From positions 1 to 64,000 of the forward strand of contig VIIQ02000229.1 of assembly GCA_007449985.2 (NCBI GenBank): a stretch of 64,000 nucleotides of DNA. The letters run 5' to 3'. The stretch's first letter is position 1, and each line of letters opens with the position of its first letter. The notes under the pieces were generated by a model. That model was not told where the DNA came from, searched no databases, and saw nothing but the letters and a program-made list of their open reading frames with translations. Source of the DNA: Desmodesmus armatus (lineage: Eukaryota; Chlorophyta; Chlorophyceae; Sphaeropleales; Scenedesmaceae). This document shows positions 10,352-20,036 of the stretch, in pieces. Both the position numbers and the translations under genes were made by a program.

Positions 10352-11365
10352 TTGTGTCGGCCCGGGCATGCCGTAAAACTGCCTCGCATCAGCACGGCGC
10401 TGCAACATGTGCCAGGGGCTGTCCCAGCCCAGCCTCGCTGGTGTGTTTCGCCCCTATTATAGTCAGTAGTTATTCCTCTTGTGTCTGTGCCGCGGATCAG
10501 GAGGCAGCCTGTGCAGCACGGGCTGAGCTCAGCCATCGCGATGTGCTGACGTGGGCCTTTCACGTTGGCCTCTCGCTGGGGTTGTTGTGTGGTCCATTGT
10601 TTTTGTTAGTTTTTGTGTTTGTGTTGTGGCTGTTTCGGACCGGCGTTTGGCCAGCACAGTGGGCTGTCGGCACGGTGGGGCAGTAGCAGTTGACAGCAGT
10701 AGCTGGAGAGCTGGAGCTGAAGCAGCAGCTGGCGTGCAGCATCACGTACAGTGTTGTTTATCTTCACTGTGCCGTGGTTTGGTCGCGTTTACAGCAGCAG
10801 CAGCAGCAGCTTTGGCTGGATCAGCAGCAGTCCGCTGAGTCAGCAGGCAGGTGCTGGTGTGCAGCAGCAGTGGCAGCAGAACGCAGGCAAGGGCCATGCA
10901 GTGGCCTTGGGCCTGGTTGTAGGGGGCAATGTTGCTGGCCTGTGAACGGTGCAGGTGCTTGGGCGCGCTGACTTGGGGCAGCCCGGTATACAAAGGTGTT
11001 GCTCTGACACCCCGGGCACCTGTCTTGGGGGTGTGTATCGCAGCACAGCTGGAGCCTTTCTTCCACATTGTGTTCGAAGTGGTCGCCCCGGGGGCATGGG
11101 GGTGTGTGTTCGGCTTGGTACTGGTGGAAGCCCTCTTGTCTGTGTGGCTGGCTTTGTGGGGTTGAAGCCTTGCCTGTGGTCCCCTCCTTTCAGACAGTCT
11201 CCTCTGCAGACATCTATGGTGGCGGGTTCTCTCCTTTCCGTGCTGTCTGTTCCCGTCCTTGTAGGTCTTGCAAAGGACTTTGGTTCCCTTCCGATGCTGG
11301 GTGTCGTTGCAGCGTAGCTGCGTGTGTCGCCCTGTAACCCCTTCTTCTTCTTCTTCTTGTGTCGG
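10352..11365 (+). mobile_element. LINE 3' segment, copy 2
   Basis: A near-identical copy of 8734-9748, with a shorter CAG cluster and a few substitutions. It ends TGTAACCCC(TTC)n only about 7 bp before the right terminal inverted repeat of the host element. Confidence 0.65.
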
Positions 11366-11392
11366 TCGTAAAAACTTTTGTCCCTAGGTGTA

Positions 11393-12092
11393 GTGCGGGC
11401 AGCGAGAGCAGTGCAGCATGCAACCCGTCCTGCTTGAGGAGCTCCTGCCCATCCAGCATCTTGCAAATATTAAGCTGGAGCTTGCTCAGGTGCGGTCCAG
11501 CCCTCAGCACACCCTGCAACCCGCCTGGCTGCAGCTGCAAGTTGACGCATTTCAGCTGCAGGCTGCTCAGCTTGTGCAAGTTGCAGGGCAGGGTGACGAA
11601 GTCATGAGAACCCGGTCCGACCCGGCTAAACATGAGCTCAAGGTGCAGGTCCTCAACGTGCTGACCATGGCTTGCCAGGTACGACAGCACACTAACTGAC
11701 TTCTGCTGGTTTGTTGCTTCACAGTCAACGCTCAGCGGCTGGCTGCCAGCACGGCCGCCTGGCGCAGCCTGCTGTGGGCCCGTGCAGCATTGAAGAGACT
11801 GGGTGGGTCGTCTGCGCAGCACTGCATCACTGCCAGCAGGCATGGGTCAGGCAGCTGCAGCAAGAGACTCGAACCACTGATGATCCTGCAGCAATGACGA
11901 CAGACACAAAACAAGGCAACGGCTGGGCACATACTTCGACCATGCACAGCAGCAGCTGCTGGCAGCAGCAGCTGCCCATATGAAGTTCGGTGCGGCCAGC
12001 ACGGTGCGCGTCGCATCTTACGCAGCGTCAGGGGATCTAAAGGCACTGTATGCATCATTGAGAGCCCATCCAATTTGTCCTAGGGTCTCCAT
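11393..12092 (-). pseudogene. F-box/LRR-like pseudogene A, 5' part
   Basis: Exon 1 (12022-12092) encodes M-E-T-L-G-Q-I-G-W-A-L and ends at donor GACGCTGC|GTAAGA, phase 2. Exon 2 starts at 11885 after TTGCTGCAG and encodes the F-box-like core L-L-L-Q-L-P-D-P-C-L-L-A-V-M-Q-C-C-A-D-D-P, then LRR sequence up to the TA at 11391. Compared with paralogues there is an in-frame TGA near 11735 after V-L-A-A-S-R and a frameshift just after it. It is split from its 3' half by the 6613-11390 insert. An LTR element ends 73 bp upstream of the ATG. Confidence 0.85.
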
Positions 12093-12164
12093 GGGCCGGA
12101 TGCGCTGTCGAGCGTCCTGTTGTACTGAGCGCGACAAGCGAATGGTTGCTTTGAACAGCGTGGG

Positions 12165-12430
12165 TGTTGGGGTTTGGTGAGAGGGCTGTAGTGACGCTGC
12201 GGAGAGCAGGCGGGAGTCACTGCTGTTGTGGACGGATGGTTGTGGACAGGTGGAGCATGGAGAGACTTACTTACATAAAGAGCCAGACAATACTTATTAG
12301 ATCCAACACACCTAAAGGTCTGGTGCGTGTATATACTGATAGAGAGTCAGGGTATAGCCAACTTGTGGGCTTAGCTAACTTCAGGACTCAAGGTGCATGA
12401 TTGTCCGAGTATACACAATACAAATCAACA
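12165..12430 (-). repeat. 3' LTR
   Basis: A 266-bp terminal repeat (3' in element orientation) that matches 15119-15384. A short purine tract, GTGGGAG, lies just inside it on the minus strand and may be the polypurine tract. Confidence 0.9.
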
Positions 12431-13134
12431 CTCCCACGTGCTCGGCAATCCATGAATGCCAACTGGGGAACACAAGCAAAGAGCTTGTTGTACTGACTGC
12501 TCAAACTGAGAAAGTGACAAAGCAGTCACACATGTTGCAGTGTGGCTTGTGAGTATGCTGGTCAACACAAGGATGTGCTGTGCTGACTGATCTACCACAA
12601 CCACAAACTGAACATGAACTCCAAAAAAGACATCTCAACACTTGTGCTGTGTCATGCTGTGGTCACTGTCAACTGGACTGTGACATATGCTGAGCATACG
12701 AAACACAATTGCAGAAATACTGCTCTACACTCCCACGGTATGATGCAAGTGGGCGAAGTGTGCAGTTGTCAAAGCTAGAAACAGCTTGTTGACAACAGCT
12801 GACGTAGCCCAAGACAGGCAATGGTCACAAATGTCAAGGACAGTCACAACCCACACGGGGCCTGAATTGACATGAACACAATCCTGTCAGTAACATGGGA
12901 CAGAAAGCATATCAAACTGTAAGACTGAGCAACATACACCGTTGCTGCTGCGGATACTGCAGCCGTACTGTGAGCGCTTTGTGAACACTGGCATCAAGTG
13001 TGTAAGAACATGTTGATGTTGCCAGAAAACAAAGATCTGCAGTAGCTGTGTACTGCGCATCTGCAGTAGCTGTGTACTGCACTGAGGTGCCAGAGCTGGC
13101 TACAAAGCGCTACAAGCGCTGATTCAGTAAGGGG

Positions 13135-14151
13135 TCAAAAGGAGCAGTCAAATGGGGTGGTAGGGGTCATAGCTGCAGTGAGGTAGTGCAGGCGTGACTG
13201 GATGTCATCAAGCTGCTGCTGCATGTCCCTGTTTGGTGCAGGCTCACGTGCAAACCGAACTCGCTTGACCATTAGGTGTTTGTCCTTCTTGGCAAGCTTG
13301 GGGCAGTCACGCTTCATGTGGCCGCGCTCCTTGCAGTAGTTGCAGTTGCCGTTGAATGTGCTGTTGCCACGGTAGGGTGAATCATCATCATCACTGTCAG
13401 TGGACTCGTGTTGCTGCTGGTAGGGCCTGTGGCGATTGCTGTCAGGCATGTACTGCTGGTGCTGCTGCCTGTAGTTGGAACTGCTAGGGCTGCTGCGTGA
13501 GGGACTGTAGCCGCTGGTGCGCAGGGCCTTGCCATAGAGGGTGTTGTCCTGCATGTGCCGCTTCTCGTGTTGAATTAGCCGGGTCAGGATGTCCTCCACG
13601 CTCTCTGGGTCAGACATGCGGATGACTGTGAGAAGGGTGTCATAGTCTGGTGGGAGCGCCTGCAGGAAGAAGGAGAGCTGCTGCTGGTCTGTGGGCTTCT
13701 GCTTGGCTGCCGTCAGGAGGGACACGATGTGCTTGAAGCGGCTGTAGAGCGCCATCATGTCCTCGCCCTTGTGCATCTTGATGTTGGACAGCTCAATGAA
13801 GTACAGGTCGGCTGATCCTGCTGCTGCAACGCTCCACAGTGTAGCCATCTGCTTGTATAGGTCAGCGGCTGTGGGGCAGAAAGGGGCAAAGCTGTCAATG
13901 AGGGAGCGGTCCACAGTGGCCTTGATGAGCATGCGGACAATGGCAGACTGTGGGTGTTTGGGTTCCTTCAGGGCCTTGACCAGGTCAGTGCCGGTGGTAG
14001 ACAGGGCTCCCACGAAGTCGTCGTGCCATGGTGTGAAGTCCTCTGGGCTCTTCATGAGGACGGTGAAGAGGAGGGTAGCCTTCTTGTCGTCTCCTAGCTC
14101 GATAGGCATGGAGATGAGCTGCCGAGGGGCGCTGCTTGAGCTGGACGCCAT
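13135..14151 (-). CDS. gag: Copia-type Gag polyprotein
   Basis: A 338-residue protein with no intron. Residues 20-210 resemble the UBN2 / gag-polypeptide of LTR copia-type family: F-T-P-W-H-D-D-F early, A-T-L-W-S-V-A, then L-x2-I-K-M-H-K-G-E-D-M and F-L-Q-A-L-P-P-D-Y-D. A Ser/Gln-rich linker follows, then one CCHC zinc knuckle (C-N-Y-C-K-E-R-G-H-M-K-R-D-C, about residues 272-285), which would bind the element RNA. It forms virus-like particles in related elements. The frame is intact, so the protein is probably functional. Start ATG at 14151; the frame ends before any pol domain. Confidence 0.9.
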   Translation of the reverse strand: MASSSSSAPRQLISMPIELGDDKKATLLFTVLMKSPEDFTPWHDDFVGALSTTGTDLVKALKEPKHPQSAIVRMLIKATVDRSLIDSFAPFCPTAADLYKQMATLWSVAAAGSADLYFIELSNIKMHKGEDMMALYSRFKHIVSLLTAAKQKPTDQQQLSFFLQALPPDYDTLLTVIRMSDPESVEDILTRLIQHEKRHMQDNTLYGKALRTSGYSPSRSSPSSSNYRQQHQQYMPDSNRHRPYQQQHESTDSDDDDSPYRGNSTFNGNCNYCKERGHMKRDCPKLAKKDKHLMVKRVRFAREPAPNRDMQQQLDDIQSRLHYLTAAMTPTTPFDCSF

Positions 14152-15106
14152 GGGGGCAGGCTTGTATGCTGCTAGGCTGAGAGTTGCTAGCTGGTGTTGT
14201 GTGCTGACTGTGTGTTAGTACAGCGGATGCTGTCAGGCTGAGTGCTGACAGGCTTGGTGCAGCTGACTGAGTGACTGTGTGGCCGAATGTACCTCGCTAC
14301 TGGAGTACAACTGGGCCTAACTGCACTGTAGGGGGAAGTGCAGGTGCTGACAGGCTGATTGCTGCCAGGCTGATGCTGACAGGCTTACCGCTGCCAGGCT
14401 ATGTAGCTGACTGTGGCTACTTGGCTGAATATACCACGCTGCTGGGGTATAACTGAGCCTACTGCACTGCAGCGGGAGTGCAGGGTTGTGCTATGCTCTG
14501 GTCTGAGCAGTCGGAGCACCAAACTGTGACTGAACTGTCACTAACAAATGCAGCAGCTCTGAGGGACTGAAGCTGGGTTGGAACTGCTGAGGGAAGCTGT
14601 GACTGTGGCCGCAGACTGCAACCACCACACACGTTGGGACGCCTCACACCACAGGCACGTAGTAGGTTGTCTGCCTGTGGGTGGGCACGTGCGATAGGGA
14701 GATGGTGCAGAAAGGGCAGGCAAGTAGGATGGTCCTGTCAGAAAGGTGTTCCTCGTAGGGGTGCTGATGCTGCACTGGACTGAACTGTGAACCAGCTAGC
14801 ACAAGAGCTGAGCGACAAAACAAACTGCCAAGCAAGCAAGAACTGCTTCAGGGCAAATGCCAACTGCCAGACAGTGGGATTAGGCTGCTGCAGGGCGAGA
14901 AGAGCCAACAGGCACTAGCTGCTTGCTGCTTGTGGGTGGGCCAGACCGCTGAAAAGCTGCACAACACTAATGCAAATGTGCCTTGAGCACACAAATCTGC
15001 ACGTCTGCAGGAATGCTGTTGCCTTCGAAGTTACCAACGCGCGCGGGAAGATACAGTGACGGCTCAGAGTCTCAGCGGAGTGAAGCGACAATGGAATGCG
15101 TGAGAA

Positions 15107-15118
15107 GGGCTCATAACC
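15107..15118 (-). promoter_or_regulatory. Putative half-tRNA-Met primer binding site
   Basis: Directly inside the 5' LTR the minus strand reads GGTTATGAGCCC. Its complement, GGGCTCATAACC, looks like a tRNA-Met anticodon stem-loop (loop CTCATAA with anticodon CAU) rather than a tRNA 3' end. Priming by an internal tRNA-Met fragment is known for copia and Ty5. The match to a tRNA of this species is inferred. Confidence 0.45.
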
Positions 15119-15384
15119 TGTTGGGGTTTGGTGAGAGGGCTGTAGTGACGCTGCGGAGAGCAGGCGGGAGTCACTGCTGTTGTGGACGGATGGTTGTGGA
15201 CAGGTGGAGCATGGAGAGACTTACTTACATAAAGAGCCAGACAATACTTATTAGATCCAACACACCTAAAGGTCTGGTGCGTGTATATACTGATAGAGAG
15301 TCAGGGTATAGCCAACTTGTGGGCTTAGCTAACTTCAGGACTCAAGGTGCATGATTGTCCGAGTATACACAATACAAATCAACA
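15119..15384 (-). repeat. 5' LTR
   Basis: A 266-bp terminal repeat (5' in element orientation), without visible differences from 12165-12430. Followed by the GTGGG target duplication at 15385-15389. Confidence 0.9.
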
Positions 15385-15389
15385 GTGGG

Positions 15390-17009
15390 ACTGCACCGCC
15401 GAGCAATAAGAGGTTAATGAAGCAACGAAAGAACATTTCAAGCAGGAAATCTGGTGTCTTATGAGGTGTTTGCAAAGTCCAAGGTGCACTACACCTTCGG
15501 AATGTTGCCTGAAGGTCACTTGACCTTCCTGTTCCAAGGTGGAAACATGCACACAGTTCTGCTAGTGCATGCACCTTTTTAGGTCACAAGGAACCTGCAT
15601 GCGTAGGCTGCAATGAGAGGCTGGCGAGCTGTAAGTCGCAACCTCGGCAGTTGGGCAGTTGCAAGGTGGCCTGCCCCTGTATCCTTGCAAGGGTACCATT
15701 GGCCAGCTCTGCCTCAGTTACTGGACCGAAACTATCATCAACAGACATCTCACAAACATTTCTTGACCCAGCTGTCTTGCCTGCTGCCTACAGCTGCGGG
15801 ATCAGTCCTGGAAGCATTGTGCTAGGCTACAGGCAACCATTACAAACCAGCAAGATGTGTTTCAGCGTCTACAGATCCAGCACAAATTCGTGATCACCGC
15901 TTTTCCCTTGAGTTGACCCGGCACATGCGCATGGCTGTGACCGTTGTCAAAAATGCGCATGGCTGTGACCGTTGTCATTACACCTGACGTCACCGTTAAA
16001 CCGCCAACCCACCACTCAGTACTGAGTTGACAATTAGTTGAGTCTGCGTACGTGACAAGTAGGGCCCAGTTGTTTCCTTAACAAGTCAATTGCCTGACAG
16101 GAGTCTTGCCGCAGTGTTGAAATGACTCATTTGACCATAGTATGCATACCAACCTAAACATCAAGATTACCAGCGGTAACATGCCGTCACAGGCTACACA
16201 CAGCCGGTACCACAAGCAGTAACAGCATTTTTGGTAGCATCAGACACCAATGAGTCCATCTATAGACAGCACGTGCTGGCCTCAACAAATGCACCCAACC
16301 AATGGCACGTGTGACACCAACAGTATACCAGCAAACCACGTTGGCGCAACAATAAACATCAGAGCACAAATATACACTGCAAAACCATCTCCATATGCGC
16401 ATTGAGCCAGAGGCTCAAAGCTGGGCACCAGAGGGCACCGGCACTATGGCATTGCCAGGCGCACATGATCCCTCAGCCAGCAATACAACACTCTGGCGCA
16501 GCTGCATACTGTGCCATCCATAGGGTTGTTGTGGCTCAAGTCCTCCTCCGTAATATGTCAGCTCACAGGCTGGCAGTGATGCCCACCTCACTAGTCGGAC
16601 TCAACCTGGGGTGTGTGACAGGAGAGCAAAAAGTTAAGTTGTTGCCAGCTGCATTCACAGCCTCATCCTGCCAGACTCAACACAGATTTGGTGGGGCGCA
16701 AAATGTCATGCTTGATTATTACGTCTGACTGGAAAGTGTGAAAGCCGCAAAACCATCCAGCGGCTGGTTGACCCAAGGCATGTGAGAGGTTGCAATGACA
16801 CTGTGTCATGAAATGGGGTGACACAGTGCAGCTTATGCTAGTACGTTGTGCTGGCCTACCACTGGGATGGCTGACATTGAGTGCTCTTCACTATTCGAAA
16901 CTGCGCACTGCAAAGCCACAGTCACTGACACTGCAACACAGGCTCTGGTGGCGGCCTGCCAGGCCTGCAGTGCAGATGAGGCGGCTGATATCCCCAGTCA
17001 CCTGGGAGT
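15390..17009. other. No supported gene; short palindromes and a 25-bp repeat
   Basis: No coding region was recognised. Imperfect palindromes AAGGTGCACTACACCTT and AAGGTCACTTGACCTT lie near 15480-15530. A 25-bp direct repeat with core GCGCATGGCTGTGACCGTTG occurs at about 15925-15949 and 15953-15977. Before the LTR insertion this DNA would have been the upstream flank of pseudogene A. Confidence 0.4.
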
Positions 17010-17125
17010 TCCATCATTGCAGAGGCTGTAGTCACTCTGCCAGGGCTGTCACCAGCTGCTGCGCAACATCAGATTCACTGCAATTGCTTTGCAGCCGCAG
17101 CAGCTGGGCCCACACGGGCTCATGA
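17010..17125 (-). other. Possible PVWAQ exon remnant
   Basis: After an acceptor-like TTTGTAG the minus strand reads A-A-C-H-E-P-V-W-A-Q-L-L-R-L-Q-S-N and ends V-T-A-L-A-E-stop. It resembles segments at 3758-4012 and 35880-36000. It lies just downstream of gene B and might be an alternative last exon of that gene or a relic of a neighbour. Confidence 0.25.
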
Positions 17126-17281
17126 CAAGCAGCCTACAAAGCAGGAAGGACATAGCCACATCAAATGCAGGCACCACTAGGTGAGGCTGGCGGCCTGCCT
17201 TGTGGAGGGGTGGCCATGGGCAATTTGGTGGGGAGCGGTGCGCACCCACAGGTGCAGTACAAACAGTATGGCACAGTGCAG

Positions 17282-19134
17282 TCATGGGCGGCCCGCACTG
17301 AATTTCATTTGAGTCAAGTTGACCTGAAGCGTTCAACATAAATGGTGTGAGTAGCGCTGTGCTCACACCCAAGGCACAAACACAAGCACATGTTGCGGCA
17401 CACCAAGCATCCTTGATGCCCCCGGTACTTGGGTCTCACCTCGCAGCAGAACTGGTGAGCCTTGTGCGTGCCGAACGCTGCAATGGCAGTGCCATTGTAG
17501 TATTTGTAAGTCAGTTTGGTCAGCTGCCGCAACTGCGTCAGCTGCAGAAGCAGCTCCTGTGCCTCACCATCATCCGTCTTGGGACCGCCCGTGAGCTCCA
17601 GCTGCCGCAGCCCTGTCAGCTGGCCCACCACCTCCAAACCCTCTCCCGACACGCCGTGAGGCGACAGGGTCAGTTGCTGCAAGCTGCTCAACCCTGTCAG
17701 TGGAGCCAACATATCGGAGCTGTACTGAAGGCTTTCGATGTCCAGGGTCTGCAGCCCGGGGCAGCAGTTGACAATGCGGCTACCGTCCGGGCCGGTGCTC
17801 GGTTCCCGGCACTGCCGTGCTCGACGCACCCAAGACTGAGCACCTGCAAGTGTGGCAGCTGCCTGCCGTTAGGGAACATGTGTTCCCACATACCTGCTGG
17901 CAGCTTGCAGCCACTGATGTCCAGGTATTGCAGCTTGCTGCTCGCTGTCAGGGCTGAGTAGGCTTCTACTGGGGCGCTGGCTTGCAAGGTGTAAAATCGG
18001 CTATAGGGCCTGGCCCTGAAGTCAAGGCAGGTCAGCTGCTGCATCTGCTGCAGGTGTGCCAGCAGCTGATGCACTCCTTCTCCTGCGCCGTCGACGCGCA
18101 CATTCCTCAAAGCAAGGTGCTGTATCTGCGTCTGGCCAGAAAGGATATCTGGCTTCAGCCCAAACGTACCGCCACCTCCAAGGATCTCCACACGTGTGAG
18201 GTGCTGCAAGCCTGAAAGCAAGTCAGCCGGATGGCAACCTCTTCCGTTGGGCCCAAGCCGCAACTCTTGCAGGTGCTGTAGATGTTGCAGGTTGGGATGC
18301 TCGGGGGTATGCATGCTGCCAAAGCATGAAAGCTCCAGGTGCGTCAGCTGTTGCAGCTCCGGCACTGTGCTACAAGAAAACCTGAGGTGCTTGTTGTAGT
18401 ATGGGCCATGCATGTACAGCAGGTCGTTGATGGAAAGGTCTAGCAGGTCTGGCAGCAGCTTCAGCGCTTCTTTCAACTTGGCGGAGGGGTCCTCTGCCCC
18501 GTCAAGCACCACACAACTGTCCAGTCGCAGCTGCTTGAGGGGCGGCCCAGCGCCCAGCACACCCCGGCACCCATTGCCCTGATGCAGCTGCAGATGCAGC
18601 CCTTTCAAGGCTAAGCTGCTGAGCTTGTGCAGGTTTTCCGGCAGCTGATGCAAGGTCACTGCGGAGTTGCTGTCAGACTCTGTGTGCTGGAGGTCGATGC
18701 TGTCGATGCGGGGGCCGTACTTGGCCAGATACACCATCGCGCTGTCTGCTTTCTGCTGGTCGACAACAGCAGTGATGCTGCTGAGTGTCAGCACAACAGC
18801 CTGGTGCAGCCTACTGTGGGCCCTAGCAGCACTGCAGAGGCTGAGGGGGTCATCAGCACAGCACTGCATCACCGCCAGCAGGCAGGTGTCTGGCAGCTCC
18901 AGCAAAACGGTTGGATTGCAAGCTGCCATCCTGCAGCAGGATAAAACGAAAGAGGCATGGATGGTGTCAATCAGCACAGCATTGTACCGTATGCATGCAG
19001 CACAGCAGCTGCTGGCAGGAGCAGCAGCAATTCACCCTGGCTATAGGACTTGTCGCGCCCCTTGACAGTACTGAGGTTTCAACGCACCCATGTATATCAC
19101 CCAAAGCCAAGCCAAGCTGACTTAGGCTGTCCAT
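17282..19134 (-). CDS. F-box/LRR-like protein B (frameshift)
   Basis: Model: exon 1 19088-19134 (M-D-S-L-S-Q-L-G-L-A-L, ends CATGG|GTGCG, phase 2), exon 2 17440-18930 (after TGCTGCAG), exon 3 17282-17323 (V-N-L-T-Q-M-K-F-S-A-G-R-P-stop). The N-terminus has an F-box-like helix (L-L-E-L-P-D-T-C-L-L-A-V-M-Q-C-C-A-D-D-P). About ten leucine-rich repeats follow, rich in L-Q-x-L-T-x-L. F-box/LRR proteins usually pick targets for SCF ubiquitin ligases; here this is inference. A -1 shift is needed near 17781-17820, between G-C-V-E-H-G-S-A-G and P-D-G-S-R-I-V-N-C-C-P, to read into the last repeats. Gene D has a shift in the same direction at the matching site. It may be a young pseudogene, an assembly error or a recoded gene. 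Confidence 0.7.
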
Positions 19135-20036
19135 GTGATGTCGCTGAGTTTGGCGTTCGGTATTGCCGAGCTAAGCTTCTCTGCTTCTGGCTTTTCAAAA
19201 GACGTGCTCAGCTGCAATTAAATTCAATTGGGAGGACATATGTTGCATCCAAGCGCGTTATATTCGTGCGCTTGCAAGGGCCGACCTTCAGTCAACCTTC
19301 CTGCAGGCCGCTGGATGGTTATAACCATATTAATTGGGTATCGATACTTCAGCTTGGCCCAAAACAGTCGCTGCATTCATACGACTTTGCCAGTGGATTT
19401 GCCAACAATACACCATAGTCACACTCATGCCTGGAGCAGGCCAAACCAACAATGACCTACCTCTGATACATGCATTCAGCATCATTGACAAACAATGGCG
19501 TCAATGAAATGCCACCACACCAACTGCCACATTGCAGGTAGCCATGTGGAGTGTAAACAGTGTATGTTACTGGAAGTGACGGCTGGCTTGGTGGCAATTT
19601 CAATCGCCCTCACACCTGACCTAAGAGACTGGGGTACGCAAGTAAGGCCCTCTGGGCATCCTCATGAGCCCACGGCTTGCTGGCTAGCGCCGAGGTTGGG
19701 ACCCTGTCCCCAATCACTGTACTGTACTGTAAATATCAAATCAACATGCTGGCTGTGACGACAGTGGCACGCCAACACAGTCTGAGGGCCACAGGTCTGG
19801 TCGCCTAGCTGGCTCAAAGTCAGCCTGTACACTGAAGCCACCATACCGTATGCACAGGCCATGCAGCCGCCAGGCATTTGCAGCCCCAACCAGCGTGGTG
19901 CCCAAAGTGCTGAACACATGATCCCCTACAACAGGTCAGTGTTGCTGCCAACCACGATGTCATGCCGGATCAACAACACAATGTCAGCGGAATGCGTGAC
20001 AATGATCTCAAAGTTCATGACAGCGTAATCGACTTG
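19135..20036. other. No supported gene
   Basis: Spacer between gene B (start 19134, minus) and the end of the MYND gene at 20037 (minus). No domain or splice chain was recognised on either strand. Confidence 0.45.

Larger units (their letters stand above)
6613..11390. mobile_element. TA-flanked DNA transposon with 19-bp TIRs, LINE-filled
   Basis: The ends are perfect 19-bp inverted repeats: CACCTAGGGACAAAAGTTT at 6613-6631 and its reverse complement at 11372-11390. TA at 6611-6612 and 11391-11392 is the target duplication. Removing the insert and one TA rejoins the LRR gene in frame (L-P-A-L | Q-H-L-D-I), matching L-P-S-L-Q-H-L in a paralogue. TA target sites are typical of the Tc1/mariner/IS630 superfamily, so that class is inferred; no transposase was recognised. 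Most of the interior is LINE-derived plus-strand sequence, suggesting that a short non-autonomous element was later used as a landing site. Confidence 0.8.
12165..15384 (-). mobile_element. Copia-like LTR retrotransposon, gag only
   Basis: The element is 3220 bp, bounded by two 266-bp direct LTRs that start TGTTGG and end CAACA. GTGGG at 12160-12164 and 15385-15389 is a 5-bp target duplication. The only clear gene is a minus-strand Gag (13135-14151); no protease, integrase, reverse transcriptase or RNase H is seen, so it must use another element's pol. The two LTRs appear identical over their whole length, so insertion was very recent. The orientation is minus: the 5' LTR is the right-hand one. 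Confidence 0.93.

Noticed and set aside
17781..17820. Canonical -1 programmed frameshift site
   Set aside because: No X-XXY-YYZ slippery heptamer is visible in either B or D, so recoding is kept only as one option.
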